Positions 46,020 to 59,454 of a stretch of 64,000 bases of DNA are shown in pieces; position 1 is the first letter of the stretch; each line of letters starts with the position of its first letter. The notes below the pieces were generated by a model that saw only the letters and a program-made list of their open reading frames with translations, made no database searches and was not told the DNA's origin. The DNA comes from Limnoperna fortunei. Its lineage: Eukaryota > Mollusca > Bivalvia > Mytilida > Modiolidae. The DNA lies in NCBI GenBank assembly GCA_944474755.1, contig OX104115.1, positions 64,236,648-64,300,647 of the forward strand, read 5' to 3'. A program made the translations under genes and the position numbers.

Positions 46020-47065
46020 TTTCTTTTCTTTTCCGCCATCAGTTGCTAAAAAGTGTCGCGACATATCATTTTGATACTTGGTACTATTAATCGGTCATAC
46101 TGGCAGATGACTCAGTTCACCCTGTGAAACCGATCTATTTTTAGTAACAGAGTTATCTGCCCCAATACCGTAAACCCTTGTTAGCAGATAAACTCAGAAA
46201 CCGTAACAGATTCTCAAAATCTGAAGTGTAAAAAATGTCGCTGGACCTATAGCGATGATTTGTCATGCAAAATTTTCTTTTCCAATCGACTTCCTGTTTA
46301 CGTGTTTTTGACCTGAAAAATGTCGCAACGCGTCAAAATTTTTTTCTCAAAAACCGTAAGTCCTAGAGACTTGGGACCACCACCATTGATCCTAAGTGAC
46401 ATATGTTACATTTAAAAATGTCAAGGTCAAAGGTCAAAAGTCAAGGTCAAAAGTCACCATAGGTCTTGTTAGCACTATATCTCACAAACCATAAAAGATA
46501 GAAGCAGACAATAAATGGGAAAAATACTCCACTTAATGAGACCTTCATTTGGTACATTTGACCGAAAGCTGTGCGATGGACCATTTTTGAGTTACTGCCC
46601 TTGACGAGTTTAGGTTAATCGGTTTTTTGGTTAAAACTTGAAAACGGTTAGAGATAATATAGTAAACATATAGGTTAAACATGATCAGTAGGAAAAGAGC
46701 TTCAATTTGAGCCGAAGGTCAAAGGTCATAGGTTAAGGTCATACCATAGCAACAAGGTGACCGTTATAAAAAGTCCTTAGCAACTATATATTTTTAGAAT
46801 CAGAATGATGTACTTTACTGAAATATGTCATATGATGACCGGAAGTGGCCTTTTGTCCCTAGCAACCAAATGAAAGTCCTTAACAACCATATATTTTTTG
46901 GCTCGGGACCACTTTCTTTACTCAAATAATTCATTTTTATGACTGAAAGTGACATTTTGTGCTATAGCAAGACACAAAATCCCATAGCATCACCTAACTT
47001 TTCTTACTTTAGAGGAACAGTGGGAAAGACCTTCTCATTTGTTCTCAGAACAAATGGCAGTTTAA
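46020..47065 (+). repeat. ~1.04-kb repeat unit with DR1 motifs, copy 2
   Basis: Tandem with copy 1 and highly similar to it throughout. DR1 motifs at 46424-46436 and 46716-46728. It ends in the same palindrome before 47067. Confidence 0.88.
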
Positions 47066-47066
47066 T

Positions 47067-47335
47067 TAAGGTCTTTCCCACTACAGTGGAAAGACCTTCT
47101 TGTCTTTCTTATGATTATTATTATTATTAAGGTCTTTCCCCGTTCCAAGGGAAAGACCTTACTGTATTTCGTATGATTATTAAGGTCTTTCCCCTTTCCA
47201 AGGGAAAGACCTTACTGTAATTCTTCTGATTATTATTTTTTTTATTAAGGTCTTTCCCCTTTCCAAGGGAAAGACCTTACTGTATTTCTTCTGATTATTA
47301 TTATTATTATTATTATTATTTTTATTCTTCTTCTT
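47067..47335. repeat. Four palindromic mini-units with (ATT)n
   Basis: AAGGTCTTTCCC...GGGAAAGACCTT palindromes at ~47067-47098, 47129-47160, 47183-47214 and 47247-47278, each followed by CTGTATTTCTTCTGATT-like sequence and ATT repeats. They look like stripped-down ends of the larger units, inserted one after another. Confidence 0.88.
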
Positions 47336-48784
47336 TTCCGCCGCAGATGTCGAAAAAGTGTCTTGACGTATCGCTTTGAAACTTGGCACACTTAACCGAC
47401 ACTACCTGGGCTCGACCTGAGTCACCCTGCGAAACCGATCCATTTTTAGTAACGGAGTTATCTCCCCAAACACTGTTTACCCTTGTTTTCAATTAAACTT
47501 TTAAACCGTAGCCGATATCAAAACTTTAAGGTGTGGAAATTGTCACCTGACTTCTGACAATGATTAATCACCCAAAAAAAATTTTATTGTTCAACTTCCT
47601 GTTTACGCGATTTTCACGCGAAGTTTGTCAAAAATGTCAAAGTTGTTCGATTTCCACAAAAATTGGTTTCCATGTAGATATGAGGGTCCTAATTACATCT
47701 ATCGGATCAAAATTTTTTTTTGGTCCACCATTTTCAAAATGGCCGCCATTGAAATTTTGTTTTCAATATAACTCAAAAACCATACAAAATTGAAGCAGAA
47801 AATATATTAGAAAAATGTTCCTCTCATTGCGATCTACATTTGATATATAGAGTCAAAAACTGTGCGACAAAGCGTTTTCGAGGTTATGGCCCTTGACAGG
47901 TTTCGGCTAAATTTTGTTTTGAATATAACACGAAAACCATAAAAAAATTGAAGCAGACAATATATTAGAAAAATGTTCCTTTCGTTGAGATCTACATTTG
48001 ATATAAATAGTTGAAAACTGTGTGACAAACCGTTTTCGAGGTTATGGCCCTTGACAGGTTTCGGCTAAATTTTGTTTTCAATATAACTCAAAAACCATAA
48101 AAAATTTAAGCAGACAATATATCAGAAAAATGTTTCTCTCATTAAGATCTACATTTCATATAATTGGTTGAAAACTGTGCAACAAACCGTTTGAGGTTAT
48201 GGCCCTTGACAAGTTTCAGCTAAATTTTGTTTTTAATGTAACTCAAAAACCATAAAAAATTGAAGCAGACAATATATGAGAAAAATGTTTCTCTCATTGA
48301 GATCTACATTTCATATAATTGGTTGAAAACTGTGCAACAAACCATTTTCGAGGTTATGGCCCTTGACAAGTTTCGGCTAAATTTTGTTTTCAATATAACT
48401 CAAAAACCATAAAATATTGAAGCAGACAATATATCAGAAAAATTTTCCTGTCATTGAGATCTACATTTGATATAAATTGTCGAAAACTGTGCAACAAACC
48501 GTTTTCGAGGTTATGGCCCTTGACAAGTTTCGGCTAAATTTTGTTTTCAATATAACTCAAAAACCATAAAATATTGAAGAAGACAATATATCAGAAAAAT
48601 TTTCCTGTCATTGAGATCTACATTTGATATAAATTGTCGAAAACTGTGAGACAAACCGTTTTCGAGATTATGGCCCTTGATACGTTTCGACTAATCAGTT
48701 TTTGACTTGTAACTTGAAAACGGTTAGAGATAATATAGTAAACATGTATATTTAAAGTGATCCTCTCATCAAGACCTTCATTTA

Positions 48785-48990
48785 GGCCAAACAAAAAAAT
48801 ATGTGTGTTTCCGGTTACATAGGATTATAAATAGGTAGGTAGGTCGATTTTTATTTTATTTTTTTAAATTTTTTTTTTTTTTTGGAATCGTGAATCGTGT
48901 TGGTTAAATTAGTAATTTAAATTTAGGGTCGGCTTCAAAAAAATAGGTAGGGTCGGGTAACCGGAAACACACATATTTTTTTGTTTGGCC
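48785..48990. mobile_element. PIF/Harbinger-type MITE, 206 bp, TTA duplication
   Basis: Perfect ends GGCCAAACAAAAAAATATGT and complement. TTA flanks both sides (48782-48784, 48991-48993). The paralogue at 41519-41530 (CATTTAGTATATTG) is the empty site. A 3-bp TTA duplication and GG-starting inverted repeats are typical of PIF/Harbinger. Confidence 0.9.
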
Positions 48991-50212
48991 TTAGTATATT
49001 GTATCCGAAACTGTTATATGAACCGTATTCAGTTATCGGCCTTGACGCATTTCTGTTATTCGGTTTTTGACTTATAACTTGAAAACGGTTAGAGATAATA
49101 TAGTCAACATGGTCATATGTCGTGCACAAAGAATCTGCCTAGCTTTTTGACCAATCGTACATCGCTGACCAAAGCTCATGAATATTAAGGAAAACATACA
49201 TCACGATAAAAAAAATACACATCTTTGCTGCAATTAATCAGACCTGTCCAGACACTAAGAAGTGTTAAAATATATAAAACGTAACACATAACCAGTATCT
49301 AGAGAGTATCTTATATCTTCGAGCTCATCTGATATGGACCTGATAAGCCTTGTCGAGTGAAAAAAAAAAACAACTAAGAATTAATATGTATCAAGATATT
49401 AGTACTTTTTGGCTTAGAAAGGGGTAATCAAGATGTATGACAAAATAAGTTTGCATAAAATGTTATGAAGTTTGGTCTACTTTAATAGTGTACATTTTTT
49501 CAATATACATGACCAAAACACTAAATTTAATCAACTTACTTTGTTAGCTAAATAGAAGATACTTTCTGTTTAGAATGTGGATTTCAGTCTAAAAACGTAT
49601 TTCCTCAAAGTATACGAGTCAATAAATCCTTAAAATCCCAGATTGAAGCACATGACAACCTTTCCCCTTTATTTGTAAATTTCGTCTGCTGTGATGTCCA
49701 TTTCAGTTATCGTCAGTGAATCATAGTGTAAATCGTTTCTCAACAAGTTGTTTTAACTATCCGAACTGCATTTTACCTCACATTTTAATCAAATTGAAAC
49801 AATTTCCGGCGTGAATTTTTGTGTATTCGGTCGTCTGCTACGTGCCTCGTGTCCTTATTTTACAGTGTGAAGTTCCTTTGAAATAAAGCGAAATACTCTT
49901 CCAATAATCATCGGCATGCTCCGTTAATAATAATCCGTGTCGTCCTGAAGTAAACAATCACTGAGATTAAAGATCGTGCATCATGTCATATATAGGTCTG
50001 TTCAGGACCATGGTAACTCCCTAGTATGAGAAATTCAAACTATCACTGTGATATTATATAACAATGTCACGTGACTCCAGCTAGTGCATTTCTTTGCCTT
50101 TTACCATAAATCTGTTTCTCTTCTCCTACAAGTAAAGAAAAGTCATTAAAATACAAAACATACAGTTTAAAATATTTAACAAGCAGGAAACTGATGAGTT
50201 ACCGTTATGTTT

Positions 50213-50720
50213 GCTTGTTTCACTATTCAAGGCGAGATAACTCCAAGATGACGTCGGCCATTTTTCCGCGAATACTTTTGGCACGAGACTGTATGTGCAT
50301 TGCATTGAACATTTTAAGCTATCACTTCAAAAGGCACTGAATGTCAATGGTATATCTATGAATTAATACCAATGGTAAACAATGTCAATGATTTCTAACA
50401 CACGTCAGGCAATATCGAAAATCGAGCTTACATGTAACAACGTCAAATCTGAAAGTCTGACAACTAATCAACTAAATACAAAACAGCGCTGGGGTCTATG
50501 AACCTGATAGAAGAACTGGTATGCAATCCTCAACCCCGTAAAAAAGTTCGCTGATGAAAATTTTAACAAAGCAAGTTCGCTACGACGACAAGGAATCAAA
50601 CAGGATATACAGATCTGATGCAATAACACACATGCGCACGAGGGTTGGTATACCACCTAAAACGGAGGTCGCTATTTCGGGTAGCCCAAACCCGAACCCG
50701 AGACAAAATCCCCGAGACAG
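50213..50720. repeat. Core block shared with 55950-56510
   Basis: GCTTGTTTCACTATTCAAGG through GATGACGTCGGCCATTTTTC to CCGAACCCGAGACAAAATCC recurs at 55950-56510. The second copy has a ~72-bp extra stretch at ~56022-56092. Function unknown. Confidence 0.85.
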
Positions 50721-51792
50721 AATTCGACTTTAATGAATTACTTAGTTATTTGAAAATTTTTTCAATAAATATTTTAAAGATATAACAAGCTTCTGATTTT
50801 TTTCGGTCCACCATTTTTTTCAAAATGGCCGCAATTGAAATTTTGTTTTCAATATAACTCAAAAACTATACAAAATTGAAGCAGACAATATATCAGAAAA
50901 ATGTTCCTCTCATTGAGTTCTACATTTGAAATACAGAGTCGAAAACTGTGCGACAAACCGTTTTCGAAGTTATGGCCCTTGACAGGTTTCGGCTAAATTT
51001 TATTTTCAATATAACTCTTAAACCATAAAAAATTGAAGCAGACAATATATCAGAAAAATGTTCCTCTCATGAAGATCTACATTTGAAATAATGGTCGAAA
51101 ACTGTGCGACAAACCCTTTTCGAGGTTATGGCCCTTGACAGGTTTCGTCTAAATTTTGTTTTCAATATAACTCAAAAAACATAAAAAATTGAAGCAGACA
51201 ATATATCAGAAAAATGTTCCTCTCATTGAGATCTACATTTGATATAACTGGTCGAAAACTGTGCGACAAACCGTTTTCGAGGTTATGGCCCTTGACAGGT
51301 TTCAGCTAAAGTTTGTTTTTAATATAACTCAAAAACCATAAAAATTTGAAGCAGAAAATATATTAGAAAAATGTTCCTCTCATTGAGATCTACATTTGAT
51401 ATAAATAATCGAAACCGTGCGACTAACCGTTTTCGAGGTTATGGCCCTTGACAGGTTTCGGCTAAATTTTGTTTTCAATATAACTCAAAACGATACAAAA
51501 TTGAAGCAGACAATACATGGGAAACTGTATCGGGATCACTAACAGAATTCATATATTATCAAATATCATATTTTATGACCGGAAGTGACATTTTGTCCAT
51601 AGCAACCAACTAAAAGTCCTTAGCAACCATACATTTTCTCACTTGGGACTGCTTGCTTTGAACACAAAAACCATAGCAACTAACTGTAAAGCCATTAGCA
51701 ACCATATACCTAGACATAGCACTAACAAAATGCAGGGAAAGACCTCACATTTGTTCTCGGAACAAATGCGTTTTAATTATTATTATTATTCT

Positions 51793-54700
51793 TCTTCTTT
51801 TCCGCCGCAGTTGTCGAAAAAGTGTCTTGATGCATCGCTTTGAAACTTGGCACACTTAACCGGCACTGACCGGGCTCGACCTGAGTCACCCTGCGAAACC
51901 GAGCTATTTTTAGAAACGGAGTTATCTCCCCAAACACTGTTTACCCTTGTTTTCAATTCAACTTTTAAACCGTAACCGATATCAAAATTCTAAGGTGTGG
52001 AAATAGTCACCTGACTCCTGACAATGATTAATCACGCAAAAAATTATTTTTCGATCAACTTCCTGTTTATGCGATTTTCACGCAAAGTTTGTCGAAAATG
52101 TCAAAGTTGTTCGATTTCCACAAAAATTGGTTTCCAAGTAGATATGAGGGTCCCAATTACATCTATTGGAGCAAAATTTTTTTTTGGTCAACCATTTTCA
52201 AAATGGCCACCATTGAAATTTTGTTTTCAATATAACTCAAAAACTATACAAAATTGAAGCAGACAATATACCAAAAAAATGTTCCTCTCCTTGCGATCTA
52301 CATTTGATATATAGGGTTGAAAACTGTGTGACAAACCGTTTTCGAGGTTATGGCCCTTGACAGGTTTCGGCTAAATTTTGTTTTCAATATAACTCAAAAA
52401 CCATAAAAAATTGAAGCAGACAATATATTAGAAAAATGTTCCTCTCGTTGAGATCTACATTTGATATAAAGTATCGAAAACTGTGCGACTAACCGTTTTC
52501 GAGGTTATGGCCCTTGACAGGTTTTGGCTAAATTTTGTTTTCAATATAACTCGAAAACCATAAAAAAATTGAAGCAGACAATATATTAGAAAAATGTTCC
52601 TCTCACTGAGATCTACATTTGATATAAATAGTTGAAAACTGTGCGACAAACCGTTTTCGAGGTTATGGCCCTTGACAAGTTTCGGCTAAATTTTGTTTTC
52701 AATATAACTCAAAAACCATAAAAAATTGAAGCAGACAATATATAAGAAAAATGTTTCTCTCATTGAGATCTACATTTCATATAATTGGTTGAAAACTGTG
52801 CGAAAAACCGTTTTCGAGGTTATGGCCCTTGACAGGTTTCGGCTAAATTTTGTTTTCAATATAACTCAAAAACCATCAAATATTGAAGCAGACAATATAT
52901 CAGAAAAATGTTCCTCTCATTGAGATCTACATTTGATATAAATAGTTGAAAACTGTGCGACAAACCGTTTTCGAGGTTATGGCCCTTGACAGGTTTAGGC
53001 TAAATTTTGTTTTCAATATAACTCAAAAACCATAAAAAATTGAATCGGACAATATATCAGAAAAATGTTTCTCTCATTGAGATCTACATTTGATATAAAT
53101 AGTTGAAAACTGTGCGACAAACCGTTTTCGAGGTTATGGCCCTTGACAGGTTTAGACTAAATTTTGTTTTCAATATAACTCAAAAACCATAAAAAATTGA
53201 AGCAGACAATATATCAGAAAAATGTTTCTCTCACTGAGATCTACATTTCATATAATTGGTTGAAAACTGTGCGACAAACCGTTTTCGAGGTTATGGCCCT
53301 TGACAGGTTTCGGCTAAATTTTTTTTCAATATAACTCAAAAACCATAAAATATTGAAGCAGACAATATACTAGAAAAATGTTTCTCTCACTGAGATTACA
53401 TTTGATATAAAGGGTTGAAAACTGTGCGACAAACCGTTTCATAGTGTACATTTTTTCAATATACATGACCAAAACACTAAATTTAATCAACTTACTTTGT
53501 TAGCTAAATAGAAGATACTTTCCGTTTAGAATGTGGATTTCAGTCTAAAAACGTATTTCCTCAAAGTATACGAGTCAATAAATCCTTAAAATCCCAGATT
53601 GAAGCACATGACCACCCCTCCCCCTTATTTGTAAATTTCGTCTGCTGTGATGTCCATTTCAGTTATCGTCAGTGAATCATAGTGTAAATCGTTTCTCAAC
53701 AAGTTGTTTTAACTATCCGAACTGCATTTTACCTCACATTTTAATCAAATTGAAACAATTTCAGACGTGAATTTTTGTGTATTCGGTCGTCTGCTACGTG
53801 CCTCGTGTCCTTATTTTACAGTGTGAAATTCCTTTGAAATAAAGCGAAAACCTCTTCCAATAATCGTCGGCATGCTCCGTTGATAATAATCCGTGTCGTC
53901 CTGAAGTAAACAATCACTGAGATTAAAGATCGTGCATCATGTCATATATAGGTCTGTTCAGGACCATGGTAACTCCCTAGTATGAGAAATTCAAACTATC
54001 ACTGTGATATTATATAACAATGTCACGTGACTCCAGCTAGTGCATTTCTTTGCCTTTTACCATAAATCTGTTTCTCTTCTCCTACAAGTAAAGAAAAGTC
54101 ATTAAAATACAAAACATACAGTTAAAACAGAAAAATAAACAAACAAACAAATAAACAAAAAAAACCGGTTCCCGGTTTTTATACAATCATAGTTGCATAT
54201 AAAACTATGAACCCAAAAAGGGCCCGGTTCTCCACCCAGGGCCAGCATGTTAAAAACAATATAAGAGCTTTAATTCGAGTCCAAGGTCAAGGTGACACCA
54301 TAACCAGAATACCAGAATTGAAAATTCTTAGCAACCATACATTTTCATAATCTATATGTTTTATGTCATTTCTGAAGGTTGGTTTTTCCCTGGCAACATG
54401 CATCAAAGTCCTTAGCAACACACTCATTGCACTATTGACGTTTAGGTTTATTAGTTTTTGGCTTTTAATTTGAAAACTGTCAGAGATAATAAAGAAACCA
54501 GTTTAGTAAAATAAGCTTTTGTTGATAACTTAAACTGTTAACCATTACAGATAATATAGTAAACATGTATACTTTTGTGATCAATAAGAATAGACCTTCA
54601 ATTTAAACACCTCAAGTCAGAGGTCATAGGCAAAAGTTCAAACCATTGAGCAAGAGCAGCCATAAATGTTTATAAATAAACTTATTCATACACCTGTACT

Positions 54701-57550
54701 CACTTTTGATAAATCAATGACAACATTTATCAATTTTACCAAGCTCCCACTGAAAAATCAAAGATTACCTGCAAAAAATAAAAGAAAATTTTACCAGAGC
54801 CCTGTTAGCTACTGGTGCAAAGTATACAATGTACCTTATACTTTGCATAAGTATCCACCTCCCACGACGAGGACGTAGGGTTGGATTTTTGGGAGGCACC
54901 GATTTTTTTATATATTTTATACGATTTCTTGGATTTTTTATTACTTTATTCATCCTGATTTTGCACAACAGTAAAAATACATAATTAGACTAAGATTTGA
55001 TCTTCACCAAGATTGCTTCATGGTAACTGTAATAAGTTGGCAACACTGAAATTTCTAAAGGCCTGATTCCCCTGAAGTACACATGATCAACCAATGTGGG
55101 CAACACACATTATTTTTTATTCTGCAACTACCGCTTCAAATATACAAATACGACCCTATGAATAAAGCTAAACTTTTTTTGTAAGTAATGACGTCAGCTT
55201 CTGGTACATTTGTATAACTTCTAAGGATATTTAGTATTCTATTCTGGTTTACGTCTTGTTGTCGAATATGATATTTGTTTGTGATGTCTGGTTATCATTC
55301 GAATACGCGCCGAAATTTCAAGTAAAAAACCGGCTTAAAGTGCACTTTTGCCTGTTTTCCAATAGTATAAAAGGTATTTTCTGTTAGCAGAATAAAAAAA
55401 AACAATATTTGTACATTTTCAGAAAATATAAAGTTTATTTATACTCGTTGCAAAACAGGTAAGAAATGTTCGGCAGTGTCTCGCATTTCTACCTATTTCT
55501 AAGGCTCGTACAAATAAACTGTATATTTTTTGACAATGAACTAATATGCGAGTGAAGCGAAGCTCACTAATGTACAGATTCTGCCAAATTGCACGAGACC
55601 CAAAATATGATCATTAGAAAAAAAATCCTGGGCTACTCGGAATGCATTGGGAATTTACGAAAAGTATTTTCGCTTTTTTTTTACAAACGGCTAAAATTAA
55701 AGTGCATTAATATCATAGAAAACTGTAGGCTTAGAATTAAAAGAACTCTACAAATACGTGTTATGAGAATAACAAAACCCCTGGAATTGTTTGATGCAAT
55801 TTTTGACATCTGGCAAAACTTCACGGTTGAATATGTACAAAACTTATATAATTCCATTCCAAGGAGAGTTTTGGCTTGCATAAGATCCAAGGGACACCTA
55901 ACAAAATATTAATGTAAGTCACAGCTTTATTTTAATATTTTTTGCTTGTTTTACTATTCAAGGCGAGATAACTCCAAGATGACGTCGGCCATTTTTCCGC
56001 GAATACTTTTGGCACGAGACTGTACATTCATATAATTGAATATTTATTTGGCCTAAAATATTGAATTCGATACAGTTTTTTTTTTCATATATGTGCATTG
56101 CATTGAACATTTTAAGCTGTCACTTCAAAAGGCACTGAATGTCAATGGTATATCTATGAATTAATACCTACCAATGGTAAACAATGTCAATGATTTCTAA
56201 CACACGTCAGGCAATATCGAAAATCGAGCTTAACAACGTCAAATCTGAAAGTCTGACAACTAATCAACTAAATACAAAACAGCGCTGGGGTCTATGAACC
56301 TGATACAAGAACTGGTATGCAATCCTCAACCCCGTAAAAAAGTTCGCTGATGAAAATTTTAACAAAGCAAGTTCGCTACGACCACAAGGAATCAAACAGG
56401 ATACAGATCTGATGCAATAACACACATGCGCACGAGGGTTGGTATACCACCTAAAACGGTGGTTGGTATTTCGGGTAGCCCGAACCCGAACCCAAGACAA
56501 AATCCCCGAGACAGAATTCGACTTTAATGAATTACTTGGTCATTTGAAAAATTTTTAAAAAATAATTTAAAGATATAACAAGCTTCTGATTTTTTTCGGT
56601 CCACCATTTTCTAAATGGCCGCAATTGAAATTATGTTTTCAATATAACTCAAAAACCATACAAAATTGAAGCAGACAATATATCAGAAAAATGTTCCTCT
56701 CATTGAGATCTACATTTGAAATAAGAGTCGAAAACTGTGCGACAAACCGTTTTCGAGGTTATGGCCCTTGACAGGTTTCGCCTAAATTTTGTATTCAATA
56801 TAACTCTAAAACCATAAAAAATTGAAGCAGACAATATATCAGAAAAATGTTCCTCTCATTGAGATCTACATTTGATATAATGATTCGAAAACTGTGCGAC
56901 AAACGATTTTAGAGGTTATGGCCCTTGACTGGTTTCGGCTAAATTTGGTTTTCAATATAACTCAAAAACCATAAAAAATTGAAGCAGACAATATATCACG
57001 AAAATGTTCCTCTCAATAAGATCTACATTTGATATAATTGGTCGAAAACTGTGCAACTAACCCTTTTTGAGGTTATGGCCCTTGACACGTTTCGGCAAAT
57101 CAGTTTTTGGCTTACAACTTTAAAACGGTCAAAGATAATATAGTAAACATATGGTTTTTTGTGACCGTCATAACAAGCCCTTCGATTGAAGACCAAAGTC
57201 GAATTGTTATGGGCAGCCATTTTCAAAATGGCCGATACCGTAAACAGTTTTTATAAAATAACAGGTAAACCGTACAAAATTGAAGCAGACAATACAAGGG
57301 AAAAATGTTCGTCACATCGAAATGTACAAAAAATGTATCAGGTACGAACCGGAAGTGACATTTTGTCCATAGCAACCGACGAAAAGCCCTTAGCAACCAT
57401 ACATTTTCTCACTTGGGACCACTCGCTTTGTACAAAAAAACCATAGCAACTGACTGTAAAGTCATTAGCAACCATTTACCTAGACATAACACTAACAAAA
57501 TGCCGGGAAAGACCTCACATTTGTTCTCGGAACAAATGCGTTTTAATTAT
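51793..57550 (+). repeat. Composite repeat unit B (~5.8 kb)
   Basis: Head 51793-52210, ~157-bp monomers 52210-53440, core 53440-54250, a unique stretch with a Tc1-like fragment 54250-55945, shared core 55950-56580, monomers 56620-57090, and the tail with GGGAAAGACCTCACATTTGT at ~57506. It parallels unit A. Confidence 0.8.
55589..55915 (+). pseudogene. Tc1/mariner-type transposase, C-terminal fragment
   Basis: The frame at 55589-55912 reads 107 codons. Its last ~60 residues carry the Tc1 C-terminal signature: IEN followed by RIKRTLQIR, ELFDAIFDIW, then NLYNSIPRRVLACIRSKG and a final TKY, close to the family pattern SMPRRI...AKGG.TKY. The DD part is missing, so it is a dead fragment; the first ~45 codons are not recognisable. 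It lies between two core blocks. Confidence 0.8.
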
Positions 57551-57562
57551 TATTTTTTTTTT

Positions 57563-59445
57563 TTTCTTCTGCCACAGATGTCAAAAAAGTGTCTTGACAT
57601 ATCGCTTTGAAACTTGGCATACTTAACCGACACTAGCTGGGCTCGACCTGAGTCACCCTGCGAAACCGAGCTATTTTTAGAAACGGAGTTATCTCCCCAA
57701 ACACTGTTTACCCTTGTTTTCAATTAAACTTTTAAACCGTAACAGATATCAAAATTCTAAGGTGTGAAAATTGTCACCTGACTCCTGACAATGATTAATC
57801 ACGCAAAATTTTTTTTTTCGATCAACTTCCTGTTTACGCGATTTTCACGCGAAGTTTGTCGAAAATGTCAAAGTTGTTCGATTTCCACAAAAATTGGTTT
57901 CCAAGTAGATATGAGGGTCCTAATTACATCTATCGGATCCAAATTTTTTTTTCGGTCCACCATTTTCAAAATGGCCGCCATTGAAATTTTGTTTTCAACA
58001 TAACTCAAAAACCATAAAAAATTGAAGCAGACAATATATGAGAAAAATGTTCCTCTCATTGAGATCTACATTTGATATATATGGTCGAAAACTGTGCGAC
58101 AAACCGTTTTCGAGGTTATGGCCCTTGACTGGTTTCGGCTAAATTTTGTTTTCAATATAACTCAAAAACCATAAAAAATTGAAGCAGACAATATATGAGA
58201 AAAATGTTCCTCTCATTGAGATCTACATTTGATATATATGGTCGAAAACTGTGCGACAAACCGTTTTCGAGGTTATGGCCCTTGACTGGTTTCGGCTAAA
58301 TTTTGTTTTCAATATAACTCAAAAACCATAAAAAATTGAAGCAGACAATATATGAGAAAAATGTTCCTCTCATTGAGATCTACATTTGATATATATGGTC
58401 GAAAACTGTGCGACAAACCGTTTTCGAGGTTATGGCCCTTGACTGGTTTCGGCTAAATTTTGTTTTCAATATAACTCAAAAACCATAAAAAATTGAAGCA
58501 GACAATATATGAGAAAAATGTTCCTCTCATTGAGATCTACATTTGATATAAGTGTCTAAAACTGTGCGACAAACCGTTTTCGAGGTTATGGCCCTTGACA
58601 GGTTTCGGCTAATTTTTTTTTTCAATATAACTCAAAAACCGTAAAAAATTGAAGCAGACAATATATTAGAAAAATGTTCCTCTCGTTGAGATCTACATTT
58701 GATATAACTGGTCGAGAACTGTGCGACAAACCGTTTTCGAGGTTATGGCCCTTGACTGGTTTCGGCTAAATTTTGTTTTCAATATAACTCAAAAACCATA
58801 AAAAATTGAAGCAGACAATATATGAGAAAAATGTTCCTCTCATTGAGATCTACATTTGATATAAGTGTCTAAAACTGTGCGACAAACCGTTTTCGAGGTT
58901 ATGGCCCTTGACAGGCGTCGGCTAAATTTTGTTTTCAATATAACTCAAAAACCATACAAAATTGAAGCAGACAATATAATAGAAAAATGTTTCTCTCATT
59001 GAGATCTACATTTGATATACAGTGTTGAAAACTGTGCGACAAACCGTTTTCGAGGTTATGGCCCTTGGCAGGTTTCGGCAAAATTTTGTTTTCAATATAA
59101 CTCAAAAACTATAAATAATTGAAGCAGACAATATATTAGAAAAATGTTCCTCTCATTGAGATCCACATTTGATATAACTGACTGAAAACTGTGTGACAAA
59201 CCGTTTTCGAGGTTATGGCCCTTGACAGGTTTCGGCTAAATTTTGTTTTCAATATAACTCAAAAACCATACAAAATTGAAGCAGACAATATATGAGAAAA
59301 ATGTTCCTCTCATTGAGATCTACATTTGATATATAGGGTCCAAAACAGTGCAACTAACTGTTTACCATATACCTAGACAAAACACTAACAAAATGCAGGG
59401 AAAGACCTCACATTTGTTCTCGGAACAAATGCCTTTTAATATTAT
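57563..59445 (+). repeat. Simple repeat unit C (~1.9 kb), monomer array only
   Basis: Head CAGATGTCAAAAAAGTGTC, nine or so ~157-bp monomers (57970-59350), then the tail GGGAAAGACCTCACATTTGT at ~59398 and ATT repeats. Three successive monomers (58030-58500) are practically identical. This may be the ancestral form of units A and B. Confidence 0.88.
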
Positions 59446-59454
59446 TATTACTTT

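Larger units (their letters stand above)
47336..51785 (+). repeat. Composite repeat unit A (~4.4 kb)
   Basis: Head TCCGCCGCAGATGTCG to ~47740, ~157-bp monomers 47740-48690, a PIF-like MITE, core blocks ~49000-50790, more monomers 50840-51530, then a tail ending GGGAAAGACCTCACATTTGT and an (ATT)n tract. The same layout occurs at 51793-57550, and in simple form without a core at 57563-59445. No coding sequence. Confidence 0.8.
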
